DNA of 64,000 nt from Stomorhina lunata (Eukaryota; Arthropoda; Insecta; Diptera; Rhiniidae), in contig OW121741.1 in the NCBI GenBank assembly GCA_933228675.1, positions 17,185,771-17,249,770 on the forward strand, read 5' to 3'. The translations under genes were made by a program, and so were the position numbers. Each line of letters opens with the position of its first letter. Position 1 is the stretch's first letter. The notes beneath the pieces were generated by a model that ran no database searches, had not been told where the DNA came from, and saw nothing but the letters and a program-made list of their open reading frames with translations. Below, piece by piece: positions 35,110-48,060 of the stretch.

Positions 35110-35561
35110 CTGTGCAGAGAAATTAAAACAAGAAAATTTTAATGAATGTAAGAAAATAATGTTACAAAATTGCATTTTGTGTTTTTCATTTTCTTATTTT
35201 AAGCACTAAATATAAGTGGATTTGGTAGGCAACGGGTGGGAGGATGAAGAAGTTGGTTAAACAAAAAAGTTTTTAATACTTAATGCTTTAGGAAACATTT
35301 GCAACAGCAGAAAGCAATTAAAAATAATAAATCTCATAAGAGAATTAAATAGAAATTAAAACAAAATAATTCACTTGTCCCAAAAGTATGTTTTAGTAAT
35401 TCTGTATATATAGCAGCTAAAAGTATGCTTTACTTTCTTTACTTAAAAGGATTTTTTCCAAAATAAAGTACAAAACATTAATGTTCAATTAAAATTTAAA
35501 TTATGGTTTAAAATAAATTTTCTTTGAAAATTAAAGAAAAAAACCTTAATAGGCTATAACT
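35110..35561. other. Intron sequence between Ig3 exon and 11-bp satellite
   Basis: The non-repeat part of a 5,859-bp intron of which about 90 percent is the 11-bp satellite. It contains the acceptor and pyrimidine tract for the exon at 34975. Nothing else seen. Confidence 0.5.
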
Positions 35562-38500
35562 AGACTAGACTATGACTAGACTATGACTAGACTATGACTA
35601 GACTATGACTAGACTATGACTAGACTATGACTAGACTATGACTAGACTATGACTAGACTATGACTAGACTATGACTAGACTATGACTAGACTATGACTAG
35701 ACTATGACTAGACTATGACTAGACTATGACTAGACTATGACTAGACTATGACTAGACTATGACTAGACTATGACTAGACTATGACTAGACTATGACTAGA
35801 CTATGACTAGACTATGACTAGACTATGACTAGACTATGACTAGACTATGACTAGACTATGACTAGACTATGACTAGACTATGACTAGACTATGACTAGAC
35901 TATGACTAGACTATGACTAGACTATGACTAGACTATGACTAGACTATGACTAGACTATGACTAGACTATGACTAGACTATGACTAGACTATGACTAGACT
36001 ATGACTAGACTATGACTAGACTATGACTAGACTATGACTAGACTATGACTAGACTATGACTAGACTATGACTAGACTATGACTAGACTATGACTAGACTA
36101 TGACTAGACTATGACTAGACTATGACTAGACTATGACTAGACTATGACTAGACTATGACTAGACTATGACTAGACTATGACTAGACTATGACTAGACTAT
36201 GACTAGACTATGACTAGACTATGACTAGACTATGACTAGACTATGACTAGACTATGACTAGACTATGACTAGACTATGACTAGACTATGACTAGACTATG
36301 ACTAGACTATGACTAGACTATGACTAGACTATGACTAGACTATGACTAGACTATGACTAGACTATGACTAGACTATGACTAGACTATGACTAGACTATGA
36401 CTAGACTATGACTAGACTATGACTAGACTATGACTAGACTATGACTAGACTATGACTAGACTATGACTAGACTATGACTAGACTATGACTAGACTATGAC
36501 TAGACTATGACTAGACTATGACTAGACTATGACTAGACTATGACTAGACTATGACTAGACTATGACTAGACTATGACTAGACTATGACTAGACTATGACT
36601 AGACTATGACTAGACTATGACTAGACTATGACTAGACTATGACTAGACTATGACTAGACTATGACTAGACTATGACTAGACTATGACTAGACTATGACTA
36701 GACTATGACTAGACTATGACTAGACTATGACTAGACTATGACTAGACTATGACTAGACTATGACTAGACTATGACTAGACTATGACTAGACTATGACTAG
36801 ACTATGACTAGACTATGACTAGACTATGACTAGACTATGACTAGACTATGACTAGACTATGACTAGACTATGACTAGACTATGACTAGACTATGACTAGA
36901 CTATGACTAGACTATGACTAGACTATGACTAGACTATGACTAGACTATGACTAGACTATGACTAGACTATGACTAGACTATGACTAGACTATGACTAGAC
37001 TATGACTAGACTATGACTAGACTATGACTAGACTATGACTAGACTATGACTAGACTATGACTAGACTATGACTAGACTATGACTAGACTATGACTAGACT
37101 ATGACTAGACTATGACTAGACTATGACTAGACTATGACTAGACTATGACTAGACTATGACTAGACTATGACTAGACTATGACTAGACTATGACTAGACTA
37201 TGACTAGACTATGACTAGACTATGACTAGACTATGACTAGACTATGACTAGACTATGACTAGACTATGACTAGACTATGACTAGACTATGACTAGACTAT
37301 GACTAGACTATGACTAGACTATGACTAGACTATGACTAGACTATGACTAGACTATGACTAGACTATGACTAGACTATGACTAGACTATGACTAGACTATG
37401 ACTAGACTATGACTAGACTATGACTAGACTATGACTAGACTATGACTAGACTATGACTAGACTATGACTAGACTATGACTAGACTATGACTAGACTATGA
37501 CTAGACTATGACTAGACTATGACTAGACTATGACTAGACTATGACTAGACTATGACTAGACTATGACTAGACTATGACTAGACTATGACTAGACTATGAC
37601 TAGACTATGACTAGACTATGACTAGACTATGACTAGACTATGACTAGACTATGACTAGACTATGACTAGACTATGACTAGACTATGACTAGACTATGACT
37701 AGACTATGACTAGACTATGACTAGACTATGACTAGACTATGACTAGACTATGACTAGACTATGACTAGACTATGACTAGACTATGACTAGACTATGACTA
37801 GACTATGACTAGACTATGACTAGACTATGACTAGACTATGACTAGACTATGACTAGACTATGACTAGACTATGACTAGACTATGACTAGACTATGACTAG
37901 ACTATGACTAGACTATGACTAGACTATGACTAGACTATGACTAGACTATGACTAGACTATGACTAGACTATGACTAGACTATGACTAGACTATGACTAGA
38001 CTATGACTAGACTATGACTAGACTATGACTAGACTATGACTAGACTATGACTAGACTATGACTAGACTATGACTAGACTATGACTAGACTATGACTAGAC
38101 TATGACTAGACTATGACTAGACTATGACTAGACTATGACTAGACTATGACTAGACTATGACTAGACTATGACTAGACTATGACTAGACTATGACTAGACT
38201 ATGACTAGACTATGACTAGACTATGACTAGACTATGACTAGACTATGACTAGACTATGACTAGACTATGACTAGACTATGACTAGACTATGACTAGACTA
38301 TGACTAGACTATGACTAGACTATGACTAGACTATGACTAGACTATGACTAGACTATGACTAGACTATGACTAGACTATGACTAGACTATGACTAGACTAT
38401 GACTAGACTATGACTAGACTATGACTAGACTATGACTAGACTATGACTAGACTATGACTAGACTATGACTAGACTATGACTAGACTATGACTAGACTATG

Positions 38501-40868
38501 ACTAGACTATGACTAGACTATGACTAGACTATGACTAGACTATGACTAGACTATGACTAGACTATGACTAGACTATGACTAGACTATGACTAGACTATGA
38601 CTAGACTATGACTAGACTATGACTAGACTATGACTAGACTATGACTAGACTATGACTAGACTATGACTAGACTATGACTAGACTATGACTAGACTATGAC
38701 TAGACTATGACTAGACTATGACTAGACTATGACTAGACTATGACTAGACTATGACTAGACTATGACTAGACTATGACTAGACTATGACTAGACTATGACT
38801 AGACTATGACTAGACTATGACTAGACTATGACTAGACTATGACTAGACTATGACTAGACTATGACTAGACTATGACTAGACTATGACTAGACTATGACTA
38901 GACTATGACTAGACTATGACTAGACTATGACTAGACTATGACTAGACTATGACTAGACTATGACTAGACTATGACTAGACTATGACTAGACTATGACTAG
39001 ACTATGACTAGACTATGACTAGACTATGACTAGACTATGACTAGACTATGACTAGACTATGACTAGACTATGACTAGACTATGACTAGACTATGACTAGA
39101 CTATGACTAGACTATGACTAGACTATGACTAGACTATGACTAGACTATGACTAGACTATGACTAGACTATGACTAGACTATGACTAGACTATGACTAGAC
39201 TATGACTAGACTATGACTAGACTATGACTAGACTATGACTAGACTATGACTAGACTATGACTAGACTATGACTAGACTATGACTAGACTATGACTAGACT
39301 ATGACTAGACTATGACTAGACTATGACTAGACTATGACTAGACTATGACTAGACTATGACTAGACTATGACTAGACTATGACTAGACTATGACTAGACTA
39401 TGACTAGACTATGACTAGACTATGACTAGACTATGACTAGACTATGACTAGACTATGACTAGACTATGACTAGACTATGACTAGACTATGACTAGACTAT
39501 GACTAGACTATGACTAGACTATGACTAGACTATGACTAGACTATGACTAGACTATGACTAGACTATGACTAGACTATGACTAGACTATGACTAGACTATG
39601 ACTAGACTATGACTAGACTATGACTAGACTATGACTAGACTATGACTAGACTATGACTAGACTATGACTAGACTATGACTAGACTATGACTAGACTATGA
39701 CTAGACTATGACTAGACTATGACTAGACTATGACTAGACTATGACTAGACTATGACTAGACTATGACTAGACTATGACTAGACTATGACTAGACTATGAC
39801 TAGACTATGACTAGACTATGACTAGACTATGACTAGACTATGACTAGACTATGACTAGACTATGACTAGACTATGACTAGACTATGACTAGACTATGACT
39901 AGACTATGACTAGACTATGACTAGACTATGACTAGACTATGACTAGACTATGACTAGACTATGACTAGACTATGACTAGACTATGACTAGACTATGACTA
40001 GACTATGACTAGACTATGACTAGACTATGACTAGACTATGACTAGACTATGACTAGACTATGACTAGACTATGACTAGACTATGACTAGACTATGACTAG
40101 ACTATGACTAGACTATGACTAGACTATGACTAGACTATGACTAGACTATGACTAGACTATGACTAGACTATGACTAGACTATGACTAGACTATGACTAGA
40201 CTATGACTAGACTATGACTAGACTATGACTAGACTATGACTAGACTATGACTAGACTATGACTAGACTATGACTAGACTATGACTAGACTATGACTAGAC
40301 TATGACTAGACTATGACTAGACTATGACTAGACTATGACTAGACTATGACTAGACTATGACTAGACTATGACTAGACTATGACTAGACTATGACTAGACT
40401 ATGACTAGACTATGACTAGACTATGACTAGACTATGACTAGACTATGACTAGACTATGACTAGACTATGACTAGACTATGACTAGACTATGACTAGACTA
40501 TGACTAGACTATGACTAGACTATGACTAGACTATGACTAGACTATGACTAGACTATGACTAGACTATGACTAGACTATGACTAGACTATGACTAGACTAT
40601 GACTAGACTATGACTAGACTATGACTAGACTATGACTAGACTATGACTAGACTATGACTAGACTATGACTAGACTATGACTAGACTATGACTAGACTATG
40701 ACTAGACTATGACTAGACTATGACTAGACTATGACTAGACTATGACTAGACTATGACTAGACTATGACTAGACTATGACTAGACTATGACTAGACTATGA
40801 CTAGACTATGACTAGACTATGACTAGACTATGACTAGACTATGACTAGACTATGACTAGACTATGAGT
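35562..40868 (+). repeat. 11-bp satellite (GACTAGACTAT), large array
   Basis: About 5.3 kb, roughly 480 tandem copies of the 11-bp unit GACTAGACTAT, without a substitution that I noticed between the first few units and the GAGTAGG end at 40864-40870. Every unit contains CTAG and stop triplets, so it is non-coding. It ends about 100 bp from the donor of the exon at 40969. The same satellite in opposite orientation lies at 52178-56168. Confidence 0.99.
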
Positions 40869-40968
40869 AGGAATTTCGTTTTTTATAAAACTATAGCATA
40901 CTTTTAGGGTTTCTGTGATTTACTATACCTTCATTTATTTTTTAGGATTTCTGTATTTAGGTACTTAC

Positions 40969-41097
40969 AATGTATGATTAGCATTACTCTCTTGCTTACT
41001 GTTGGTGGTATTCCATTTGAGGCTATGCAGAGATATGCTCCCATATTCAAGCGATTCACTTTGGCTATGGTTAGGAATGATCCATTATAACTGACGG
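40969..41097 (-). CDS. DIP: DIP-family receptor, Ig2 second-half exon
   Basis: A 129-nt exon with acceptor TTTCTAG and donor GTAAGTACC encodes residues 124-165 of the visible part. It reads VSYNGSFLTIAKVNRLNM, then GAYLCIASNGIPPTVSKR, then VMLIIH. GAYLCIASNG(I/V)PP is one of the most diagnostic DIP/lachesin-type signatures: the F-strand Cys of Ig2 and the F-G turn. NGS is a candidate N-glycosylation site. Paired with the exon at 41406 across a 308-bp intron, it completes Ig2. Its downstream intron begins with only about 100 bp before the 11-bp satellite. Confidence 0.97.
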
Positions 41098-41405
41098 CTA
41101 GAAAGAGTATAAAGGAAAAAATAACGATGATTATGAGGCTGTTTAATATAAAAGCAATGATTAGCTTAATGTGCAAATATAATAGATTTTTTTATGTGAT
41201 TAAATTGAGAATTTTAATTTGAAGGAAAATAAAAAGAAATTTCACTTAATCTGGTGTAATTTTTTTTGCTACTTTGTCTAATTAAGTTGTTTGTGATTTT
41301 AATTTTGCATGATTTCATTTGTTATTAGTTTGAAATGCTTTTTTTTCCAAAATGATTTGAAAACATTTATGTAATACTTTCAAAAATTTTTTAGTTTTCA
41401 ATTAC

Positions 41406-41564
41406 CTTCTGTTCCATTTGGTATGGGTATCGGCTCGCCTCCTTCTCTACGCCATGTAATCGTGGGTGTGGGTGAACCAGTTGCCGCACATTTTAATGTC
41501 ACATTCGAACCTTCACGTACTACCATATCCGTACTAGTTGGATAATCTAAAATATCCGGTGGCA
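41406..41564 (-). CDS. DIP: DIP-family receptor, Ig2 first-half exon
   Basis: A 159-nt exon with acceptor CAATTTTAG and donor GTAATTG encodes residues 71-122 of the visible part. A split Val codon joins it to the Ig1 exon, giving DVVVPPDILDYPT across the junction. It then reads DMVVREGSNVTLKCAATG, SPTPTITWRREGGEP and IPIPNGTEG. This holds the B-strand Cys (LKCAATG) and core Trp (ITWRREGG) of Ig2. NVT and NGT are candidate N-glycosylation sites. The donor GTAATTG is a little weaker than the GTAAGT donors of its neighbours. The frame extending to 41688 with an upstream Met is intron read-through. Confidence 0.97.
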
Positions 41565-42500
41565 CTAAAATTGAAACCCAAACCGGGAGGGAAAGAAAAA
41601 TGAGAATAGTTAGAAATAAAATGAAAGTATGTAATTTAATTGTTATGTTATTGATGTTGCAACAAACGACAAATATTATTTGCAACATTTATAGGAAACT
41701 AGTTGTAGAGTGGCATTAATATTGGCTGTTTCACTGGTTGGAAATTGTTGAAAAATATGTTGGTATTTGAAGTGTTATTTCGAATAATATTCGTTTCAGA
41801 AATAGTTTCGAACATATGGCAAGAGTTTGTAGTTGTAAACGCCATTAAATGGGACCATAAAAAGCATCATGCAACAAAATATTATAGAAAAGCAATTGTA
41901 GAAACAAATATTCTTATACATAAAAGCAAAAATCAATTGAAATTAATTTTTATGATAGAGGGGGAAAATTGATATTTTTAAAGAAATATTTTAGCTTAAA
42001 TTCCTGCTATTATTGTTACTTTAGCTTATAATAATTTGATATAGAAGCAGTATTTTTTTATGTTATACAATTTTTTGAAAGCTTTAATTTAATGTGCTTT
42101 TATATTTCAAATGAAATCGAAGCTTAAAAATGTCCAAATCTCTAAGTGAAAGCCTTATAATTTTTTCAATATATCTTATATAAGCAGGACAATGATCATT
42201 TCCTTGAGCTTAAATTAGATTCTCAAAAATACCCTAGAAATTTAATTTTTATTAAATATTTTTAGCACTTTAATTTAATAATATTTGTAAATTATAACAA
42301 AGAGACACAACATAATATAATAATATAATTAAAAAATAGATATATATCACCTCCTTTTGTTAAAACATAAAAAATCCAAAAAGGACGTGTTTGTTTTAAA
42401 TAACAAAAAATGTTTTACATACAAACATATACGTTATTTGACGACACAACATTTATACAAATGTCTATTATTCAAAAACCTGCAAAAATGTAAAACCGTC
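41565..42500. other. Start of the 18.5-kb intron, non-repetitive part
   Basis: AT-rich intronic sequence; the plus-strand frames at 41745-41972 and 42357-42578 have no recognisable domain, and the latter runs into a LINE fragment. Confidence 0.5.
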
Positions 42501-42504
42501 TCAA

Positions 42505-42585
42505 CCCTGCACAATGGGGCAGAACAAAGGACCTATGCTCTACTGGGAGTCAAGGGTAACAGAAGAAATTCTTCTTAACTTAAAG
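42505..42585 (+). pseudogene. Tiny LINE 3'-end fragment (copy 3)
   Basis: The sequence CCTATGCTCTACTGGGAGTC followed by AAGGGTAACAGAAGAA matches the last coding bases and tail of the LINE copies ending at 3713 and 4762 (CTCCACTGGGAGTCAAGGAT in copy 2). About 80 bp remain, a severely 5'-truncated insertion in the DIP intron. Confidence 0.65.
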
Positions 42586-42880
42586 AAAATTCGTACATTT
42601 TTCCAGAGCCTAGAAGATTCGTAATACATTAGACAAAGAATTTAAAGATTTTTGAACAAAACTAAAATCATTTAAGTGTTAAATATGTGAAATTTAACCC
42701 CCATTGTGCACTGCATTGCTGTCAGAGTATTTATTATTAAATTAAATTAGCAAATGTCTAAAAATACTAAATTTCTTTTGCTTCATTTTCACCAAAAATA
42801 TACCCCAAATACTCAACAAAGACAACAAAATGGTACAGTTATTTTATCATATTTCCTACACGTGCCAGAAAATTTTTCAA

Positions 42881-45000
42881 AAATATTTAGAGAATGTTTT
42901 TTATTCAAAATTTTCCTATTTTTAAAGGAAGATTTTCAAAAATGTCCTATTCTTATAAGGAATTTCTCAAAAACTTTCTTTTATTATTGGAAATTTTTCA
43001 AAAATTTTCTATTTTTATAGGAAACTTTTGAAAAATTTCCTATTTTTTAAAGGAAAATTTTCAAAAATTTCCTATTTTTTAAAGGAAATTTTTCAAAAAT
43101 GTTCTATTTTTTAAAGAAAATTTTTCAAAAATTTCATATTTTTTAAAGAAAATTTTTCAAAAATTTCTTATTTTTTTAAGGAAATTTTTAAAAAAATTCC
43201 TATTTTTTAGGGAAATTTTTAAAAAACTTTCTATTTTTTTAATTATTATTTTAAGGAAATTTTTAGAAAATTTCCTACCTTTTTTAAAGGAAATTTTTAA
43301 AAAAATTTCCTATTTTTTTAAGGAAATTTTTCAAAAATTTCCTGTTTTATAGAAAATTTTTCAAAAATTTCCTATTTTTATAGGAAATTTTTCAAAAATT
43401 TCCTATTTTTACAGGAAATTTTTCAAAAATTTCCTATTTTTATAGGAAATTTTTCAAAAATTTCTTATTTTTTCAGGAAATTTTTCAAAAATTTCTTATT
43501 TTTTCAGGAAATTTTTCAAAAATTTCCTATTTTTTTTTGGAAATTTTTCAAAAATTTCCTATTTTTTTTAGGAAATTTTTCAAAAATTTCCTATTTTTTT
43601 AGGAAATTTTTCAAAAATTTCCTATTTTTTTAGGAAATTTTTCAAAAATTTCCTATTTTTTTAGGAAATTTTTCAAAAATTTCCTATTTTTTTAGGAAAT
43701 TTTTCAAAAATTTCCTATTTTTTTAGGAAAATTTTCAAAAATTTCCTATTTTTTTTAGGAAATTTTTCAAAAATTTCCTATTTTTTTAGGAAATTTTTCA
43801 AAAATTTCCTATTTTTTTTAGGAAATTTTTCAAAAATTTCCTATTTTTATAGGACATTTTTCAAAAATTTCCTATTTTTATAGGAAATTTTTCAAAAATT
43901 TCCTATTTTTATAGGAAATTTTTCAAAAATTTCCTATTTTTATAGGAAATTTTTCAAAAATTTCCTATTTTTATAGGAAATTTTTCAAAAATTTCCTATT
44001 TTTATAGGAAATTTTTCAAAAATTTCCTATTTTTATAGGAAATTTTTCAAAAATTTCCTATTTTTATAGGAAATTTTTCAAAAATTTCCTATTTTTATAG
44101 GAAATTTTTCAAAAATTTCCTATTTTTATAGGAAATTTTTCAAAAATTTCCTATTTTTATAGGAAATTTTTCAAAAATTTCCTATTTTTATAGGAAATTT
44201 TTCAAAAATTTCCTATTTTTATAGGAAATTTTTCAAAAATTTCCTCTTTTTATAGGAAATTTTTCAAAAATTTCCTATTTTTATAGGAAATTTTTCAAAA
44301 ATTTCCTATTTTTATAGGAAATTTTTCAAAAATTTCCTATTTTTATAGGAAATTTTTCAAAAATTTCCTATTTTTATAGGAAATTTTTCAAAAATTTCCT
44401 ATTTTTATAGGAAATTTTTCAAAAATTTCCTATTTTTATAGGAAATTTTTCAAAAATTTCCTATTTTTATAGGAAATTTTTCAAAAATTTCCTATTTTTA
44501 TAGGAAATTTTTCAAAAATTTCCTATTTTTATAGGAAATTTTTCAAAAATTTCCTATTTTTATAGGAAATTTTTCAAAAATTTCCTATTTGTATAGGAAC
44601 TTTTTCAAAAATTTCCTATTTTTATAGGAAATTTTTCAAAAATTTCCTATTTTTATAGGAAATTTTTCAAAAATTTCCTTTTTTATAGGAAATTTTTCAA
44701 AAATTTCTTATTTTTATAGGAAATTTTTCAAAAATTTCTTATTTTTATAGGAAAATTTTCAAAAATTTCTTATTTTTATTGGAAAATTTTCAAAAATTTC
44801 CTATTTTTCTATTTTTATAGGAAAATTTTCAAAAATTTCCTATTTTTATAGGAAATGTTTCAAAAATTTCCTATTTTTATAGGAAATTTTTTAAAAACTT
44901 CCTATTTTTCAAAAATTTCCTATTTTTATAGGAAATTTTTCAAAAATTTCCTATTTTTATAGGAAATTTTTCAAAAATTTCCTATTTTTATATCAAATTT
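42881..45000 (-). repeat. 31-bp satellite family A, reverse, with a T-run variant cluster
   Basis: Degenerate from 42881 to about 43370, homogeneous from 43850 to 44700, mildly decayed to 45000. Between about 43530 and 43830 some ten consecutive units carry CCTATTTTTTTAGG, which loses the inner A-T base pairs of one palindrome; their clustering shows local spread of one variant. The plus-strand frame at 42754-43020 is partly translation of this repeat. Confidence 0.97.
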
Positions 45001-45194
45001 CTTAGCTCAAGATAAAGTGCTGAGGACATTTAGAAACCGTTTTGTAAGCATCTACCTCTTTTCCTTTGATAAAATTTGTTATGGCTCCTGTTTGGAAATC
45101 AATACGATTCCGGCAATATCTCATGAACGTAAGAGGAGATACAACATTTCATCAAAATTGCCAACGGACGTCCTGTTTTTTTCACACCAAGACG
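45001..45194. other. Probable dispersed-repeat sequence
   Basis: Non-tandem sequence of less AT-rich composition than its neighbours. It contains GGCAATATCTCATGAACGTA. The two overlapping short frames here have no recognisable domain. Confidence 0.35.
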
Positions 45195-45420
45195 TCGTTG
45201 ACCTTAAAATTGCTAAGTCATCCTAAAACTGCTGATTCATACTATAACTGCTGAATTGTCCTAGAACTGTTGAGTCGTACTAAATTTTCTTGGTCACATT
45301 AAAATTGCTGATTTATTGTAAATATCCTGACTCATTTCAAAACTGCTGAGTCATCGTAAAACTAATTACTCATTCCACCGATACATCGCAACTCATCGCT
45401 AAAAACCTCTGTCTCATCCT
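45195..45420. repeat. Degenerate short tandem repeat around CTGCTGAGTCAT
   Basis: About eight imperfect copies, each around 24-27 bp, of a unit like AAAACTGCTGAGTCATCCT (examples near 45205, 45228, 45253, 45278, 45300, 45335). High divergence suggests an old minisatellite. Confidence 0.6.
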
Positions 45421-45842
45421 GAAATTTCAAAAAAAGTCAATAAAATTTTGTGATACTTGAACTTAAATCTTTTTCAAAAATGCAAAAAACAGTAATTTTG
45501 CTATATCTCGAAAACTTCAAATTTTGACTATTCTGGCTTCATATTCGAATAAAGTAAACAATTTAATATAAGCATTAGGGGTGAGATTCATTTGGTTAGA
45601 GTTCGGTTGATTTGGTTGACTTCGACGTCGATATTCCTTTTCTATATATCGTTGTGCTGTTTTTGGGATACAAAGCCGACATTATCTGCAAAATAAAGAA
45701 CTTTTTATTTATTCTGTGAATTCTAGACAAATATACTTCTTTTGTCATAACTGTGGACAAAATTTTGTGAGGAGCTATACATGTGTATAATACACTCTAA
45801 TTCCCATATAAGACCCAATATCACAAAAGTTTCAAATAAAGT
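45421..45842. other. Intron sequence, no feature seen
   Basis: Contains GTTCGGTTGATTTGGTTGAC near 45601 but no recognisable gene or repeat family. Confidence 0.4.
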
Positions 45843-46858
45843 TAAATTTCGATTTCAGTTGTGACGGCCGACTTGTTATAACCTTCACCTGCATAGTTGG
45901 AAAGCGTACTATAAGTTTGTGCTGATGTATGTAACGCATAGAAATATTGGTCTTAAACACACCTTTTAGTATACCAGTAGACTTAGAATCACTTTCTGGC
46001 TGCCTGGACCCCAATATAAAGCAAGTAATCAAAGTACATATCGCAATTTTAAAGATAACTTGATAAAATTTAGCACAGATAATTTTGTTGATAGTGCTAT
46101 TGAAATTTTTCGTAATCGGTCCATTATTTATGGTACCTCTCATAGGTCCCACTTCCCGGAGTTGATATATTGGCCACAAATATCAATATTTTTCATGAAA
46201 TTTTAAAAAAGTTCTGTTTATGTAAACCAAAATCACTGTAACAAATTTCGTTGAAATCGGTTTACATTTGACCATAGCTCCCATACAAACTCTTCTGTCA
46301 AAACGCACTAAATTGGATAATAATCCCTAAAACGCTTGTAGATCTGAAGATAATGACAATTTGAAATTTATTTTATGCAAATACATAATTTTTGTAAAAG
46401 CTGTAATCAATTTGCTAGATAATAGATAAAATAAGTGGTCCAGATTTGACCCTAGCCCCCATATAAGTCGAAATGACGGATACAGATTAAATATATAAGT
46501 CTCGAGAAAATATTTGTATGATGACAAAATTTAGCCAACATTTGTATTTATATACGAAAAAGAACACATTTGATCTTAATGGTGAAGGGTATCGTATTGT
46601 CGGGCTTGAGCGACTGTAGCACTTTCTTACTTGTTAAAACTGTAATGAAGTTACCATATTTCGAGATAATCGGTTCACATTTGACCCTAACTTTCATATA
46701 AGTCCAAATGAGGAAACAGCTTAAATTTATAAGTTTTGAGAAAATATTTGTAAAATTTAGCAAATATTTGTCTTTGTACAGGAAAAAAACACCTTTAACC
46801 TTAGTGGTATCGTATAGTCGGGCTTGACCGACTATGGCACTTTCTTACTTGTTCTTTA
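45843..46858 (-). repeat. DINE-1/Helentron-like dispersed element (copy 3, inverted)
   Basis: Inverted relative of 1190-2395: the end module (CATAAGTTTGTGCTGATGTA-like text at 45920, CCTTTTAGTATACCAG at 45962, CTGGCTGCCTGGACCCC at 45997) comes first. Then CATTTGACCATAGCTCCCAT subrepeats occur near 46265, 46440 and 46670. The terminal module ACTTTCTTACTTGTT with its AGTCGG / CCGACT stem occurs twice, near 46580-46636 and again at 46800-46854. The doubled terminus suggests a tandem or nested copy. The minus-strand frames here are not genes. Confidence 0.72.
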
Positions 46859-48060
46859 ATTTAAATGTTCTTACAAGCAGAGGAATATTCCTCTAGTCAA
46901 TCAACTAAAACTCTAAAAAACAACAGTTAGCAATACTTCGATTTTGAAACCGCTTTTATGGATGAGTGGTAAATTTATATCGATTGCTCTGAAGCGGAGG
47001 CACAAAAAACTGATTGATTTTAAAATTGTTTATTTATTTTTCAGAAATAGAATTAATTAAGCTAAAAATAATTTAGTTCTTATAACAGAAATTTTAAGAA
47101 TTTTTTAAAAAATGAAGATTTTTCTTTTATCATCTGTAATTACGAGGAAAAACCTAAACGCATGAGTGATAGAAAACTCTAATTCGTCTGAAATCATAAT
47201 AGTCAAAAGCCTTAGGTAGAGTCAATTATCTGAACTAAAATAACATCAGTACATATGTATATATGTAGAGTAAATTGTCAGCTTCTGTGTGTGTGTACTT
47301 TTACATAAAGTTTTTCATTACACAGAGTATGGTATAGCCTTATGTAAATTCTGTGGTAGCTATTGAAGCAAAGCATTTGCCTTTATAGTTACTAATTGCA
47401 CACATTAATTAAATTTATTTTAAAATATTTTCCATTCAAGTTTATAAAGCTTGCACAACATATGTGTGTATATATAAACATATATGTACTTTAAACAATT
47501 TTTCATCACATTTTCAATAAACCTCCAATTTATCGCAATCATACATTTAAGTCTTGTGATAAATTGCCACAAATAGTCACAAACGTTGTATATTACTTTT
47601 AATTAATTATATTATTAAACTTTAATAATACAATGATTTTTAACAGTTTTTCTCAAATATTATTTAAAACCAATAATTGAACATGTTTTCAGATAAATAA
47701 ATACTATTTTGAAGCAACAGGTTATCCATTTAAATCCAACCGTGATAAATATATAATTGATATCAATCAATATATCAAATTTCATTTTGTGTCTGTTGAT
47801 ATTTATTTTGTGGACTTGTGTCTCTATGAATGTATACAAGTTTGAAGCTATTTATGGAGTGAACATTTTGGAGGGAGATGACATATTTTGACATTTATTT
47901 ATGTGTTTTTGTAGAAACATAGAGTCTGTGAAAATATTTGTATCACAGCTTTAACCCAGTGATAGATTTTATTTGTTCGGGGGAGAAATAGAAATAAAAT
48001 AAATATTTTACTTAAACCATTACGAATATTAAAAGCCCCTATGATAGGATTATTATTCCT
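46859..48060. other. Intron sequence, AT-rich, no feature
   Basis: Some ATATATGTA runs near 47250 and 47460 only. Confidence 0.5.

Noticed and set aside
41398..41688. A small secreted Ig protein with a hydrophobic leader
   Set aside because: The apparent leader is intron translated in frame; the acceptor at 41565 and the phase match to the Ig1 exon show an internal exon.
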